DNA from: Flaveria trinervia
Taxonomy: Eukaryota > Streptophyta > Magnoliopsida > Asterales > Asteraceae
Length of the DNA: 64,000 bases
Reading direction: 5' to 3'
Assembly (NCBI GenBank): GCA_025506515.1
Contig: CM046442.1
Location: 18,166,443-18,230,442, forward strand
The notes under the pieces are model-generated. The model was not told the origin of the DNA and did no database searches. It saw nothing but the letters and a program-made list of their open reading frames with translations. Below are positions 1 to 13,693 of this stretch, piece by piece; the first letter of the stretch is position 1; each line of letters begins with the position of its first letter. Position numbers and translations under genes: made by a program.

Positions 1-41
1 TACGTTATATATCGTTATATATATACGTATATATATACGTT

Positions 42-105
<64 letters not shown>

Positions 106-190
106 GTTTATATATATATGTATATATTTAGATATATATATATGTATATGTATATATATATACATGTTTATATATATGTATATATATATG

Positions 191-229
<39 letters not shown>

Positions 230-568
230 ATATATATGTATATATATATACGTTTATATATATATATGTATATATATATATACATATATACGTTTACTAT
301 ATAAGTATATATATACGTTTATATTTATACGTATATATATATACGTATATATATATACGTTTATATTCTACGTATATATATATATATATGTATATAATAT
401 GTATATATATATACGTTAATATATATACGTGTATATATTATATACACGTTTTATATATCTACGTATATATATATATATACATACGTTTATATGTATACGT
501 GTATATATATGGATATATATATACATACGTTTATATATATACGTATATATATATATATACATATATGC

Positions 569-609
<41 letters not shown>

Positions 610-737
610 TATGATATGTATATATATATATATATGTGTGTGTGTGTGGTATATGTTATATATAGGTATATATATATATATGTATATATATATGTTATAT
701 ATATATATGTATATATATAATATGTATATATAATATG

Positions 738-773
<36 letters not shown>

Positions 774-1032
774 TGTATATATTATGTATACATATATATA
801 TATACATACGTATATCATAATCACATATAATATATACATATATATATACTATATATATACAGATCATATATAATACATATATATATATACGTGTATATAT
901 ATACTGTATATATATATATATGTATATATATAACGTTATATATATAAATATGGTATATATATATATTTATATATAGTATTTTATATATAGTATATATATA
1001 TATATATATATGTATATATACGTTTATATGTG

Positions 1033-1063
<31 letters not shown>

Positions 1064-1064
1064 C

Positions 1065-1098
<34 letters not shown>

Positions 1099-1115
1099 GT
1101 ATTATATATATACAC

Positions 1116-1146
<31 letters not shown>

Positions 1147-1331
1147 CCACATATATATATATATATATTATATAGATATTACTTATATGTGTGTGTGTGT
1201 GTGTCTTATATATATATATGTATATATGGATATATATGTATGTATTACGTGTATATATATATACGTATATAATATAGATATATATATACGTATATATATA
1301 GATATATATATAGTATATATAGATATATATA

Positions 1332-1363
<32 letters not shown>

Positions 1364-1925
1364 CTATATATACGTATATATATATATACGTATATATAAT
1401 ATATAGTATATATATATATGGATATATATATATATGATATATGTATATATAGATATATATATACGTGTGTATATATTTACGTATATAAATGTAAATAACG
1501 TATATAGATATATATATCCGTATATATATATACACGGTATATATACGTGTATATATACACGCGTATATATATATACGTATATATATATACACGTATATAT
1601 ATACGTGTATAATATACACGATATATTATACGTATATATATATACCAGTATATATATACGTATATATATATATATCGTATATATATATATACGTGTATAT
1701 ATATATATATGAGTATATATACATATATACGTGTATATATATACGTATATCTACATAAACGTATATCTATATATACATATATATTACGTATATGTGTACG
1801 TATATAAATATACGTATATATATTTCTATATATATACGTATATATATATGTGTATATATACACGTATGTATGTATTATATATACATATATATATATATAA
1901 TATATTAATATATATATATATAGTA

Positions 1926-1956
<31 letters not shown>

Positions 1957-2113
1957 TATATATATATATATATACGTATGTGTGTATATATACGTATGTG
2001 TATATATATACGTATAGATATTACATACATACGTATAAATATAAACATACGTATATAATATATACATACGTGTGTGTGTGTGTGTCTATAATACATATAT
2101 ATATATATATATA

Positions 2114-2203
<90 letters not shown>
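1..2203. repeat. Giant (TA)n microsatellite block
   Basis: About 2.2 kb of almost pure alternating TA with interspersed ACGT words, short (TG)n runs (near 208-229, 634-648, 1190-1204 and 2070-2085) and rare single-base breaks. It ends abruptly at ordinary AT-rich DNA near 2204. The long open frames on both strands are only Tyr/Ile/Val/His codon runs forced by the repeat, so no gene is called. The array touches the left edge of the window, so its full length is unknown. Such arrays form cruciforms and are hard to assemble, so the length may not be exact. Confidence 0.97.
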
Positions 2204-2206
<3 letters not shown>

Positions 2207-4998
2207 GTGTCAACATTACAATTATTCTCACCAAAATTTGTAAGCATCTCTCTCCTAACTAATAAAAAAATTGATAATTACCTTAATTACTAACAATATT
2301 ATTTAAGACTTTTTTTGATTTAATAAATTAAGCAAGAGATTTATTTATTAATGTTATTTCTAAACAAATATTTTTTTTATAAAATAATAATTTTTCTAAA
2401 GCATAATTATTTTAAAATACGAATATTTTAAAATTGGTTTTTTAAAACCAAAAATAATTAAACTGGGAGTTATAATAAAGAAATTTTAAAAAATGACATT
2501 TTTATACGGTTTGTATTAGAAAAAAGGTTTAGTTTATTTGAAAAAAATTTAATAATATATTGTGAAAGTTGATATCATGGTTTTTATTACTTAATTATTA
2601 TGATACATAATTTCAGTAATATCATATCTTATATTCATTATTATATTAATATTTTATTTATTTAACTCGTATAATACATGAGTTACTTAAACTAATAATT
2701 TATATAATCTTTTACATTATAATATATATAAAAAAGCGTAATCCTTACAAGCATGCTTCTTTGATGTGTTGTTTGTCTGAATAAATTTTATGATTTTATT
2801 AATAAATTTACAGCCGTACACATATTATTGCCACACTGATACAATCAATCATTTAGATGGTTGGAATGTTTTTTCAAGAAAAACCAAAGCTTGCAATGTC
2901 AGCGTCAATCAACATAAATTTTAACCAGGAAAACCAACCTATCAATATCGTATAATTAAAGCCGAACAATCATTTTGTGGGGATAACAAAGAAATGGGGT
3001 TGCGTAAACGTCCTTCCTAACCTTCAATATACCCATTGAAAGCCTGTTTCTTTTTCTTTAGAGCCACATGTTTCTTTTTATTTTTTAGCAATGTTTTTGT
3101 GACAGACCGGACAGGCCGTTTGCACTGGTTCTACTGGTCGATTGCGGGTTATCTTTATAGAGATGGAGGGAGGGTTATGTTTACATAATTTGACGATGTG
3201 TTACAAACTTTTGCCGAGTTGTAAAAGGGTAGAAGTGCTTGAACGATGGGAAAGGGGAATATAGAAATCCATTGACGTGAAAATTTCATTAAAATTGCTT
3301 ATGGCTTCGAACCTGTAACGCTATGAATCGGTTCAACTAGATTGGAAGAGATGTTATGTTTGTGATAATATAATTTCTATAACATATCACGATATTTCAT
3401 TTAAATTTGAAAAATTCTATGCTTTTAAGAACTATATTCTCTATTCACCTCTCTTTAACAAACAATTAAATATTACAATATTAAATTATAAAAGCTTGTA
3501 CCTAAGTCAATATTTTATATAACTAACATGGAAAGATTGGTATTTTTATGATAAAAATACATAACAAATTTAATATGTACTATATCTAAATAAAACGATA
3601 GATTACTTCTTATTGAAACTATATATATTTCTTCTATAAAATTAATCTAGTTATAATATCATCTTATTCTTAAATACGTCTAACCGGTTTAATCACGCGA
3701 CCGGTAAGACAATTGGTTCGTTGACCGGTCCAGTTACAAAATATATTGTTTTTTTATTATGAAAAATATAAATATTACTAATTTAACAAATTAAAAAAGT
3801 AATTACCAATTATATCATTTATTAATACATCAAATTACATTGTATGTCTTGTACTTATAATAATTATATTGTATGTTTTGTTAAATAATTTACACACATA
3901 TTATCTTTTATAATAACATCGATTAAATTGATAGTTAAGAAAATAATATGCCAAAACTGCGATGGGCATTTATGTAATTTGAACATTTATAATTAATAGA
4001 GCCTTATGTAATGAAGACTTTAATATAGCATCCATTCGTTATGCCCCGTTAAGTAATTGGGGAATAAACCCTTAATCCCAAATTTAAAGCATAGAAAGAA
4101 GCGGAGAAGTCCGATCATTATACAATAAGTCGGAAGCATGAACACCTCTTTGACATCTAGACAGATGCTATAGTTAGAACGACAACAATTTTTGCAATCA
4201 TCAGTGCCAAATTGCATCATCACAAGGTTCGACGTCTTCCTCGTCCACTGGATTCAATCGAAATGAAGCATAATCCGACATCACTAATTCCATCATCTTT
4301 GTCATCCCCCATCAGATTCAATCGAACTGAAGAACAATCCGACATCACTATCATTTAAAGTTCATGGACTACATAAGCAAATTAGTGTAGTATAAGCAAT
4401 TACCTAGATATGTTTTTTAGGAGTCCTAATTGGTTTTATAATGTACTAATGTAGTTGTTTTATTTTTGTTGAGTTTGTTTAATGTAATCGCTATCTCATC
4501 ATGTATTGTACTAGGAAAATGATTCAAATTACGATTGACGTAGTAAAGATGATTCTGTAAATTTACATAGTGGTTCGCTTTATATTTAAGTGTTAAAGAT
4601 GTTTATACACTAATGATGATTATGCATATTGGTTGGAAACATGTCAATACATATTCGTTTAATATTTTATTCTTGCAAGATAACTAAAGATAGTCCAAAT
4701 GACTTTGCGTAGTGGTCCAAATGGTTGTGTATATTACTTTAACTGTTGCCTAATGGTTCAAATAATTCAATACATAATGAATGTGACGAGAATGAAACGA
4801 TGTAAAAAATATTTTGTTTTGTTGTAGGTATGTAAAACTCATAAACGCTCTTCATGTGAGTGGTAATGCGGCACAAACCTGACTTAACTTTGAATTTAGA
4901 TGGATGTTAGTGTAAATTACAATAAGTGTGTAAATCTTTATAGAAAATGATAACTCTTGTAATTATTAAAATTAAAAGACATAACATATAATTATATA
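2204..4998. other. AT-rich intergenic DNA, no gene seen
   Basis: No coding region is supported. A 67-residue minus-strand frame at 4020-4223 matches nothing I know and has no coding character. A degenerate Helitron-like 3' end may sit at 2664-2695: an inverted repeat, then CTAA followed by T. Near 3680-3735 the word ACCGGT recurs in a short GC-richer patch of unknown meaning. Confidence 0.6.
4251..4351. repeat. Two imperfect ~37-bp direct repeats
   Basis: The segments 4251-4286 and 4315-4351 share the words GATTCAATCGAA and AATCCGACATCACTA with a few differences, separated by about 28 bp. They look like a small local duplication. No function is apparent. Confidence 0.6.
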
Positions 4999-5525
4999 TC
5001 TATACTATATATAAAACATATGAGATGAGTATTTTAAGATACTATAAAATTAAGAATACTTACTATATTCATTGCATAAAATACAATCACTTTTGGGGGT
5101 AAAATAGTATTTATAATATTATTTACAAATTATCCTTTACAATTAGTTACATAATAACCTAACACTTGCATAAAATTTTTATATTATCTACCCATAAACC
5201 AAAAAAAATTAATATATTTTAAGATTTCAACTATATCTTTTAATCTATCACATTTAAAAACGTTTTGAGACTACGACTTAATTAACCTGTATTTTCTAAA
5301 ACATTTTGGTGTAATTTTTTTGTTGAACAGATCTGTATTTTATGAGATACAATAAGTTAATGCATATGTGTATAAGTAATAATGCAAAACTCATTTATTC
5401 GGTGTTTTAAATTTCAGTTTAGAGAAAACATAATGACCTTTGTAAAACTACTACAAAAATAACAAAATATTAATGTATGTGTGAGATGTAAATGACATCC
5501 GCCACATTTCGCGGATACCCTCTAG
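4999..5525 (+). mobile_element. Small non-autonomous Helitron
   Basis: The 5' end reads A|TCTATACTATATATAAAA, the usual TC start placed after a host A. The 3' end has a hairpin, ATCCGC...GCGGAT (about 5499-5514), followed after a few bases by CTCTAG and then T. CTAG fits the CTRR Helitron terminus and the flanking A and T fit insertion between A and T. It is 527 bp with no Rep/helicase coding capacity, so it would have been moved by an autonomous relative. The ends are seen directly; the family assignment rests on known Helitron structure. Confidence 0.7.
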
Positions 5526-5542
5526 TAAAAAATACATCAAGT

Positions 5543-5755
5543 AAAAATAAACAAAGTTTGTATGTTTAGCATAACATTTTATATATAAGTGACATATGCC
5601 GAGAGTTAATTATTTATTTTATTGCCTATTTTTTATTTTAAGAGAGATAAAAATAAACAAAGGTTGTATGTTTAGCATAACTTATCATATATAAGTGACA
5701 TATGCCGAGCGTTAATTATTTATTTTATTGTGTATTTGTTTATTTGAAGAGAGAT
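5543..5755. repeat. 106-bp tandem duplication
   Basis: Two head-to-tail copies (5543-5648 and 5649-5755) both run from AAAAATAAACAAAG through GTATGTTTAGCATAAC and CATATGCCGAG to AGAGAGAT. They differ by roughly ten changes. The array begins 17 bp after the 3' end of the Helitron at 4999-5525. Confidence 0.85.
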
Positions 5756-6032
5756 AATAACGGAAAAATCAACAAAGATCCGACATGTGTAAACGGGTGA
5801 TATGCGATATATGATTACTTGTTGAGTATCATATGCATTTATGTATTCCTTATAAAATAAGTCTGATGGGCGAGTTAAGTTGAATAACATTTCATATGAT
5901 TAAGTATGATGTTTCTGGAAATGACTCTAAATATATAACACTTGAGAAAATATTATGAAATAAGTATTCGATGGTTCTCCTAGTGTCATTTCACTCTACA
6001 CGTCAAACTTATTAGTCGCTCATATGACATGA

Positions 6033-8771
6033 TGTCACATCCCGACGGAAACATGAAATGCTTGAGTGTGATTCTTTGGCTCAAAAACATTGATCATAGA
6101 CAAATTAGTTATAATAAGTAATATAACATAAAACTTCATATATTATCATAGATAGATATAAGCATGGGTTACATTTAAGTTTATACAAAATTATTCCACA
6201 TAAGAATTTTACATAATTTTAATGTAACCCTAGAACAAAAGTGTCTATTAGCCGCTACATTCTTCGCTAATTGTGGAAATACGCATCCACTGTTAAGATA
6301 AGATCATACATATTCATGGTTAATTTGACTCAACCTTTCCTATCACATCACTTCATCCATTGTAAACATCAAATGAAAACATTACACTATTAGTCATCCT
6401 GATTACCTAAAAACATATTCAAAATAGTTAACAAAATATTTGTGAAAACATAGGTTTATTACTGAACAAAATACACAAATGCAATATAAATAAGATTACA
6501 ACCAAACATACTTATAAGTTAGGCGATTACAACTGTCACAAATAAAAATCACAAAATCAGATAATATACCATCACAACATACATCCTGTTGGTACAGAAA
6601 ATATTTTCCTAGGTAGCACTATCTATATTACCAGACGGTTTCTCATCCAAATTAATGGTTGTAGCTTATGCTATAATGACAATATATCTCAAAAAGTCTT
6701 ATTTATATTAGCATCAATCACAAAACAGTATGTTTTTTTCTTTGAAACTTATAAATGTAAAAAGGGCCTATGTTACTCACCTTTATTCAACAAAACCTAT
6801 AAAATAGTTATAGATTGGGAATAAATCTTATTTCTTAAAAATTTTTAGCACTTATTTCTTAAAATCAAGTAATAAATTTAAAACACTAGTTTTAACTATC
6901 CATATAACATCAGATTTTAATAGCAACAACATCTAAAAATCAAGATTTACATGTAAAAATTTCAACTAATAATTATTTACAGATAATTTTCTAGAATTTT
7001 TATAAAATTCAAATAAAACTGAGGAAATATCTACGGATTTTCTAATTTTACCAAAATTTACCAGAATCAATATTCTGAAATCTATATTATTACATAAAAT
7101 TTTTGGTTAATAACTCATAATAGAAAATTTACTAAGATTTTAAGAAGTTCTATATAGATTAGCATAAATAGTTAAACATCTTTAAAATATTCCAAAATTT
7201 ATAGATATTGTTCTATCAGTTTATCATAATTTATGTAAATTTTTTATATTTTAACTTACCTTTTTGATATTTCTTTTTATATTATAATTACAAAAAGTTC
7301 TAAATTGTAAGATTCAGTCACACGTATGAACTAAATCATGAAATTTATTCAACAATTCCTATAAAATATATGGTCCATCATATCATTTTTCCAGATCTTT
7401 ACCAGGTTCGGAACTTCCATATAATAATTTTCTTTTATTACCTTGAATAAATTATATAAATTAATTTACCTATTATTTTTGCACCAAAATTTACAAAATG
7501 TTAGTTCTAATATTTTTTAACAAGTTTCTAATTTTTATTACCACAATCACAGTCATTTAAGTATTTAATCCAATTCATCAAGAATATTAAGGTTTTTATC
7601 CTTTTGTTTGTAACCTTTGATTATAAAGAGCTTTTTAATTTTAATTTGGAACCTCTATTCTTATTGATTTTTAAAGAAAATCAGATATTGTGTGATTTCT
7701 CATGAAAGTTCTTGATGATTTAATTTCCAAAAGTTAGATATATGTATTTATTTTAACACATATATAAACTCCTAAAGCTTATTAATGATAGAATTTTGAA
7801 ATCAAACCTTTCTTGAAGAAGTAAATAAGGGATTTGCTTCTTTGATTATCCGATTGAGGTAGTCTCTTTGGGTTTGATCACAAGCTACTTGAGGTTGAGT
7901 CCAAGATGGTGATGATTAAGAGTGATGATGATGAAAGAGATGGAGCTGGTGATTTGAAAATCAGGAGATGGTTGTGGTATAGTGGCTTGTGGTTATGGTG
8001 GTTTACGATAGTGGTGTTTGTGGATGTATAAAACCGAGAGAGAGCAAGGGAGTAGGGTGGTAGTTATGTGGGTTTGTGGTTGATGAAGTGGTGGTTGTAT
8101 GGAAGCCTTCGGCTAAGGATTCATGTAGTGGACCCATCCATCTTTACATCTAGTGTTAGGATGGCGAGGGTGGTGGTTTTAGGGAGGCTTAGTCAACCAT
8201 TAGAGTTAGATGGTGGGTTCGGGATATTGGTTGGTGTCTTGGTAGTGCTAGGTGGCGGTCAAGTGAGTTAGTCACTTGTTTAGTCATTAATGCAAGGTTA
8301 ATATAGTGTTTAGTTGCTTAACTTGATTTAGTTGAGCTTAATGAACCGATACTAGGTGCATTAGGTTGTGTTTTAATTGGTGTTTAGGTGCTTAAGATTA
8401 GTTAATGTTGGTTTTTGAGCATAAGTTTACTTGATGTAATATGGTTTGATAGTATTAGATTTTTTGTATATTACGTACAGTTAATCATCAAATGTTAACA
8501 ACCAATCGCTTAGTCTTATGATTGATAACCTATACATATGGTTTAAGAATCACAAAGTTTACAAGTATATACATGCATACATAAATATTTATGCATGGGT
8601 GCATGCATGCTCATATACATGTGTATGATCAACTAAACACATAACAATTCTTAAAAAGTTAGTCAAGTAGAAACATACTATAATAATTTCTCATTAGTAT
8701 ATCAATACAAACTTAAAAAAAAAATTCTTAAGATTTTAGTTTACCTAATCTTAGATTTTAGGGTTGTCACA
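6033..8771 (-). mobile_element. Solo LTR, Ty3-gypsy (Tekay-like)
   Basis: On the + strand it starts TGTCACATCCCG and ends CCCTAAAATC-type sequence then TGTCACA, so on the minus strand it runs from TGTGACAACCCTA to CGGGATGTGACA. These are the termini of the Tekay-type LTRs at 24744-27281 and 32684-35206. It is flanked by a perfect 5-bp duplication, CATGA (6028-6032 and 8772-8776). At 2739 bp it is a complete LTR without an internal region, the usual product of LTR-LTR recombination. The T/G-rich part near 7890-8280 holds only chance frames. This is a relative of the nested element, not the same copy. Confidence 0.88.
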
Positions 8772-10522
8772 CATGAATCTATAAACATTTACAAAAATCT
8801 TAGGTTCTCACAACTTTATTATGAATGTTATATGATATCAAATAAAGTATAATTAATGTATCATGAGTACTCGTATGTTTAAATATATTACAATTATTAT
8901 TTAATCTTGTATAATAATAGTCAAAGTTACTATCTATATCTACATCTATATCAATATAATATAATAAATGAAAGATTAAAAGGACACGTGATGTTTCTAG
9001 TTAGTTTTAAATTTATGTTTTTATCGTCTCTCTCCTATTAAACAATAATAAATTTAAATAGATAAACTAAACAATTAAGTATTTAAAATAAATTTTTTAT
9101 TCGAATAAATTATTAAAAGGCCTATTTACATATTCTCATTCCTAAGTCATTAATTACACATATATTAAAGTTATAAATCAATTGCATATATCTTTTTTTA
9201 AACATACATATTATATATTTATCCATTTTATTGAAATTACTTATTGAATTATTATTTTACTCGTATTTTTATTAAAGTAGTTTTACACATTTTACTTCCT
9301 AAAATTATTAATTACATATTACTTCAAGTTCGAATCTTCTACTTGAATAAAAGCAACAAAATTACATCTCGATTAACACTTCATTTCAAACAATAATAAC
9401 TGATAATCAAGTTATATCTTTAAATACAAAACATAATTGTCAAAAATTTTAAACATTTATAATAATATAACAACAATATGTAAAATAAATCTTTAGTAAA
9501 AAAAATAAGATAGTCATTTATTTAATAGGTTGATATCATGAAATGGACAAGTATGTAATGTATATGTTTTTAAGAAGGAGAAATATGTAAATGATTTTTT
9601 AGTTTTGAAAAATATTATTTTATTCATAATTTTCTAACTATTCATTATTTTTATTTCATCAAAAGATAATGACATGCAACATACGAAAATTTCATAAAAA
9701 CAATTCGTTTTAACATGTCAATTTTATTTCACACATGTAGTACATGTGTTTCTAACTTAATTCTAAATATTACTAAATCGTAAGGTTTTCACTCGATATA
9801 CGTAACCCTAGATTACTTTGACGATATTTATTTCCCACATTCTCGTTAAAGTAGAATAATTCTTATCACATGTCATTTTCTTACACACATATTTACAAAT
9901 ATTACTAGCATAGTAAGTTAATCATTTAATAATGATTTAAATGACATTGTTTAGAAAACCTTTTTAATGCAATGTTTAAAAAGTATATTTTTCAACACAG
10001 GTTTTTGAAAGATGAAAATTTAAATAATATTGTAATTGTTTTATTAGTAATGGTAGCTGATTATATGTAATCATATTTGTAACTTTTAAATATTAACCGT
10101 AACTATTAATTTAATATTTTTATTCAACATTTACAATACATGAGTTTTTATATAAGTGTTCAAATATAAATCTTTTAAAAATAAAAAATATAATAAGAAT
10201 TAAGATGTTGAAACTTATTCTTTTGATCAAAATTAGGTTGGGGGAAAATTGGTTTTGTTCCCACTTCTCAAATTCCATCTTTTTCTAAACACTCATAACT
10301 TTTATATACGATATTATTTATTATTTAAAATTACACCATAAAGCAGGGCATCTTTTATCTTTAAATCGCTTATAATGTTGATATAGAAAAACGAAATTTT
10401 GTTTAACTCATTGTGTAATTTCGTCAGATCATTGTATAACCTTCTGAATTGATGAATATTACATAATTATCCGATAAGAACTACACAATAAACTTGAAAT
10501 ATAAAAACATTATATTTCTTAC
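8772..10522. other. AT-rich intergenic DNA, no gene seen
   Basis: No frame of interest and no recognisable element ends. A perfect small inverted repeat, ACACATGT-AGT-ACATGTGT, lies near 9731-9750. It could be a decayed Helitron tail but lacks a clean CTRR-T end. Confidence 0.6.
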
Positions 10523-11040
10523 ATTGTGTTATTCGGAAATTATCATTTTAAGAAACACGATGCGTAACACAATGGTCAACATTAGACACAATGGGTACCA
10601 TAATGACCAACAATAGACTCGAGAATTAGAAATAAACACAATGAGATGCTTGACAATGATTACACAATGACCAGATCGGGATTACAAAAAACTAGAAAAA
10701 ATGTAAAAGATACATATTCAACATTGTATTATTTGAAGATCACAATTTTGATAAACATAATAGTTAACATTAGATATAATGGGTAACATAATAACTAGCG
10801 CTGGACTCAATAATTAGTAATAGATACAATGAGATGGTTAATGAGGATTACACAATGATTTGATCAAGATTACACAATTAACTAAAAACGTAAAAAATTT
10901 ACATTTTTATTATTATTTATTTGAAAATCATCATTTTTAAAAAGCACAATCCATAACAAAATGATCAACATTGGTCACAATGGTTTGATGAAAATTACAT
11001 AATAACTTGATATTACACAATAAACTAACGAATACTACAC
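10523..11040. repeat. Degenerate ~190-bp tandem repeats rich in ACACAATG
   Basis: Two long imperfect units (about 10523-10722 and 10723-10911) and a partial third (to about 11040) share an order of words: TTATTTGAA, TCAACATT(A/G)GACACAATGG, ACAATGAGATG, GATTACACAATGA and ACTAGAAAA. Related ACACAAT words extend to about 10390 on the left. No coding potential is seen. It may be the inside of an old transposable element, but no ends were identified. Confidence 0.6.
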
Positions 11041-13139
11041 AATATGCTGAAATAACATAAAGAAAAAACTTTGTTTTCTATGTATCAAAATTATAGGTGT
11101 TTTAAAGATAAAAAAACGTTTGTTTTTTTTGTGTAGATTTTTTTAAAAGAATTAATGTTGCATGTAAAAGTTAAAAGCGTTTAAAAAGTAAAACTTGAAA
11201 ATATGGTTAAAGCTAAAATAATCTTGTCATATCATTTAAAGTTTTAACTATTTATCTTTTTGCCAACGGGTTTTTTTTACCCTCGAATCTAAGATTTAAT
11301 GGGTGATAATTTTTTTCCTGCTTTTTAGTTTTTTTTTTGTTTTTACAATAACTCCACCTGAGCTTTTAACTAGTATTTAAATATAACATTACATTATATA
11401 ACAATTAGGAAGGTTGATACAGAGTTTATGTTTTTGTGCTTCATATGGCCACATATATCCCGACTCATGGAGAGTTAAAAAAATTTATTATTGATCTATT
11501 CTATGTCACACCATACAAATCAGTTTTTGTTTTTTGTCTGTCTTTTTTATATTTGTTTTATTTAAATATCTTTGCTGTTAAAGCTTTTTTGGTTTGATTT
11601 CTCTTTTTAACTATTTTTTAGTTTTCTTATAACGTAAAATTTTTAAGTAAGTTTAATTCTTTTATTACGTTATTAATCTGCATAATTTATATATAATACT
11701 GTATTTTTAAACAAAATTGTTATCCAACTTCGTAGTGTTAAATTTTAGCCTGATATTGTAAATTTTTGGCCCGGTAGTGTAAATTTTTATATAAATATCG
11801 AGTTCGCCCCCATAAAAAAATAATTTTGCCCGGGCCTACCAAATTGGTTAAGCTCCGCGACTGAGTATAACCAATAGCTATCTACATTCATCATATTATA
11901 TATACAATCTAAAAGTGCTAGTTCGTGAATGGTGGTGGACGACTTGTTAAAGCATCAAATGTACAAATTCTAAGATATGATTTTTCTTTTTCTTTTTAAA
12001 TTATTTTATTATTTTGAGATTCTCATTTTTATGAGAAGAACAAGAATCCAACAAATTTTAACACAGATGATTTAATTTTTTTATCGTTTTGCTATTTGCT
12101 TTTGTTTCCCTAAATTTCTTTTTTTTCCTAAATTTTTGTCTAAAGACACTGAAAAATATAACTAAAAATTATTTGTGTTTTATATATGTTATTTATCGTA
12201 TGTATTATGCAATTTAGAGGCAAAGTTAATACTTAAATATTGTTAGTTTTACGTATTAGTGTTCTATTATGTTACGATATATACAACTATTTATTAAATA
12301 TCTTATTATTATGTTTTGTAATTCATGAATTCAATATTGATGTAAACAATATTTTATGCTTTCTACAGACATAGAATTTCTCCCGCAACGGGAAGTTGAT
12401 TTATTGTTATTGAACTTTACGCATGGATTTATTTGTTTATTTCTTTTTGTTATTTTCTTTTAAACTTTTTGGTACTTACAAATTAATTTCCTACATCTAT
12501 GCGTCGTGATTATTTTTCTCTTCTTTGAGCATAAAGTATAGTATTTTAAGAACTGTCAAATACCATCTTCTAGTGATACATAATAATTATATTAATATAT
12601 TAATAGTGATACATAATATATTATACATAATATATTATACATAGTATACATAATATATTATATTATATGTATCTTTAATTATGATTCAATATAGTTTTTA
12701 TTTAAAACTTGATAGAACCAGATATAACGTAATAACATATTACGTTTGGATTCGAAGTTTATTAAAACCTAACTGTGTCAAATATAATTCTTAAAATTTA
12801 TGTTTTTTATACAATGCTTATTTCACAATAACATAACCTTTTTTAAATTCTAATGACGTGTTTATTTTTATATTCATTTTGTATAATTTTTATTTAAAAT
12901 CGAGCAACCACCACACACGAGCATAACCTGTTAATTTATTTTAATTTTGATAATTATAATATTACTAATTATCAAATATCTTTTTGCATAAAGGTTGTAC
13001 CTAAGTTTTTGATTAATCTTTTTATACTATCATGGTTTGTACCTTAGTTTTAATGTATTGTACTTACTTTTGTTTTTTTTTTTCTTTAATATTTTACTTT
13101 AAACCCTAAAACATTTACATATTTTACATTTTAACCACT
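11041..13139. other. AT-rich intergenic DNA, no gene seen
   Basis: No gene is supported. A local array of ATACATAATATATT-like units lies at about 12590-12665. A short TCCCG-CAA-CGGGA hairpin near 12371-12384 recalls Helitron tails but no CTRR-T end follows at the right distance. Confidence 0.6.
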
Positions 13140-13602
13140 ATATTTTTTTCAATTTTAACTTTGGTTTCTATTCTTTCATCTTTTCTAATTTTTTATTTTA
13201 TGTTTCGGTTTAAATTTTATGAGTTAACATATTGTAACGTACGCGTGTGGTTTAACATTTTTCCACCTCTTTTTTTCTCGTTTACGGCCTCGTTACAAAG
13301 CGCGGGTCCTACATACACTTAGTTATTTTTTAGTTATGTTTTTAATGTTTTACGGTTCGTGTGCATGGTTCAATGTCTTACGTTTACTTTCCGTTCGATT
13401 TTATTTTTTTCATCTTTATTTATTTTTTAATACGAGTTTTACCGATGTTGATGATCGCTAACGATGATATAACATTAATGCTACTTGGAATAATTTTACG
13501 CCCTCGCCGTAACGCAGGGGCTTAATACTAGTACATATATAATAATTCATTATTTGTAAAATCATTTTCTAATAAACTTCTAAAGATTATATCACTAAAA
13601 CT
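13140..13602 (+). repeat. Left 463-bp direct repeat beside the copia primer site (5' LTR remnant or target duplication)
   Basis: This block matches 35639-36103 over its whole length. I counted about 17 substitutions, mostly transitions, and 4 one-base indels by eye, with the last ~70 bp identical. It abuts the copia primer-binding site, where the end of a 5' LTR should be. Inside it, near 13500-13532, is a Helitron-type 3' terminus: a GC-rich imperfect hairpin, then ACTAGT with CTAG at 13528-13531. Either the copia LTR ends with this block and the 5' LTR is truncated at 13140, or the block is a duplicated flank of a one-LTR element. Confidence 0.85.
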
Positions 13603-13605
13603 AAT

Positions 13606-13617
13606 TGGCATTAGAGC
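13606..13617 (+). other. Copia primer-binding site (initiator Met tRNA)
   Basis: The 12-mer TGGCATTAGAGC matches the plant initiator-tRNA primer site TGGTATCAGAGC at 10 of 12 positions. It lies 3 bases after the left direct repeat, marking the start of the internal region. Confidence 0.75.
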
Positions 13618-13693
13618 ATCTTAGGCTCTTGATTGTGTGATCTAACCATCCAAATCAACCTGTTTTTCACTCTTTCTTACAACTCTCACAAAA

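Noticed and set aside
46..2243. Many open frames of 60-200 codons on both strands in the TA block
   Set aside because: They are Tyr/Ile/Val/His runs produced by (TA)n and (TG)n in every frame, with no codon or domain signal.
8068..8271. 67-codon frame in the solo LTR
   Set aside because: Internal to an LTR, low complexity (Trp/Gly/Val-rich from GGTGG runs), no family match.
9731..9750. ACACATGT-AGT-ACATGTGT inverted repeat as a Helitron tail
   Set aside because: No CTRR followed by T at a suitable distance and no matching 5' end nearby.
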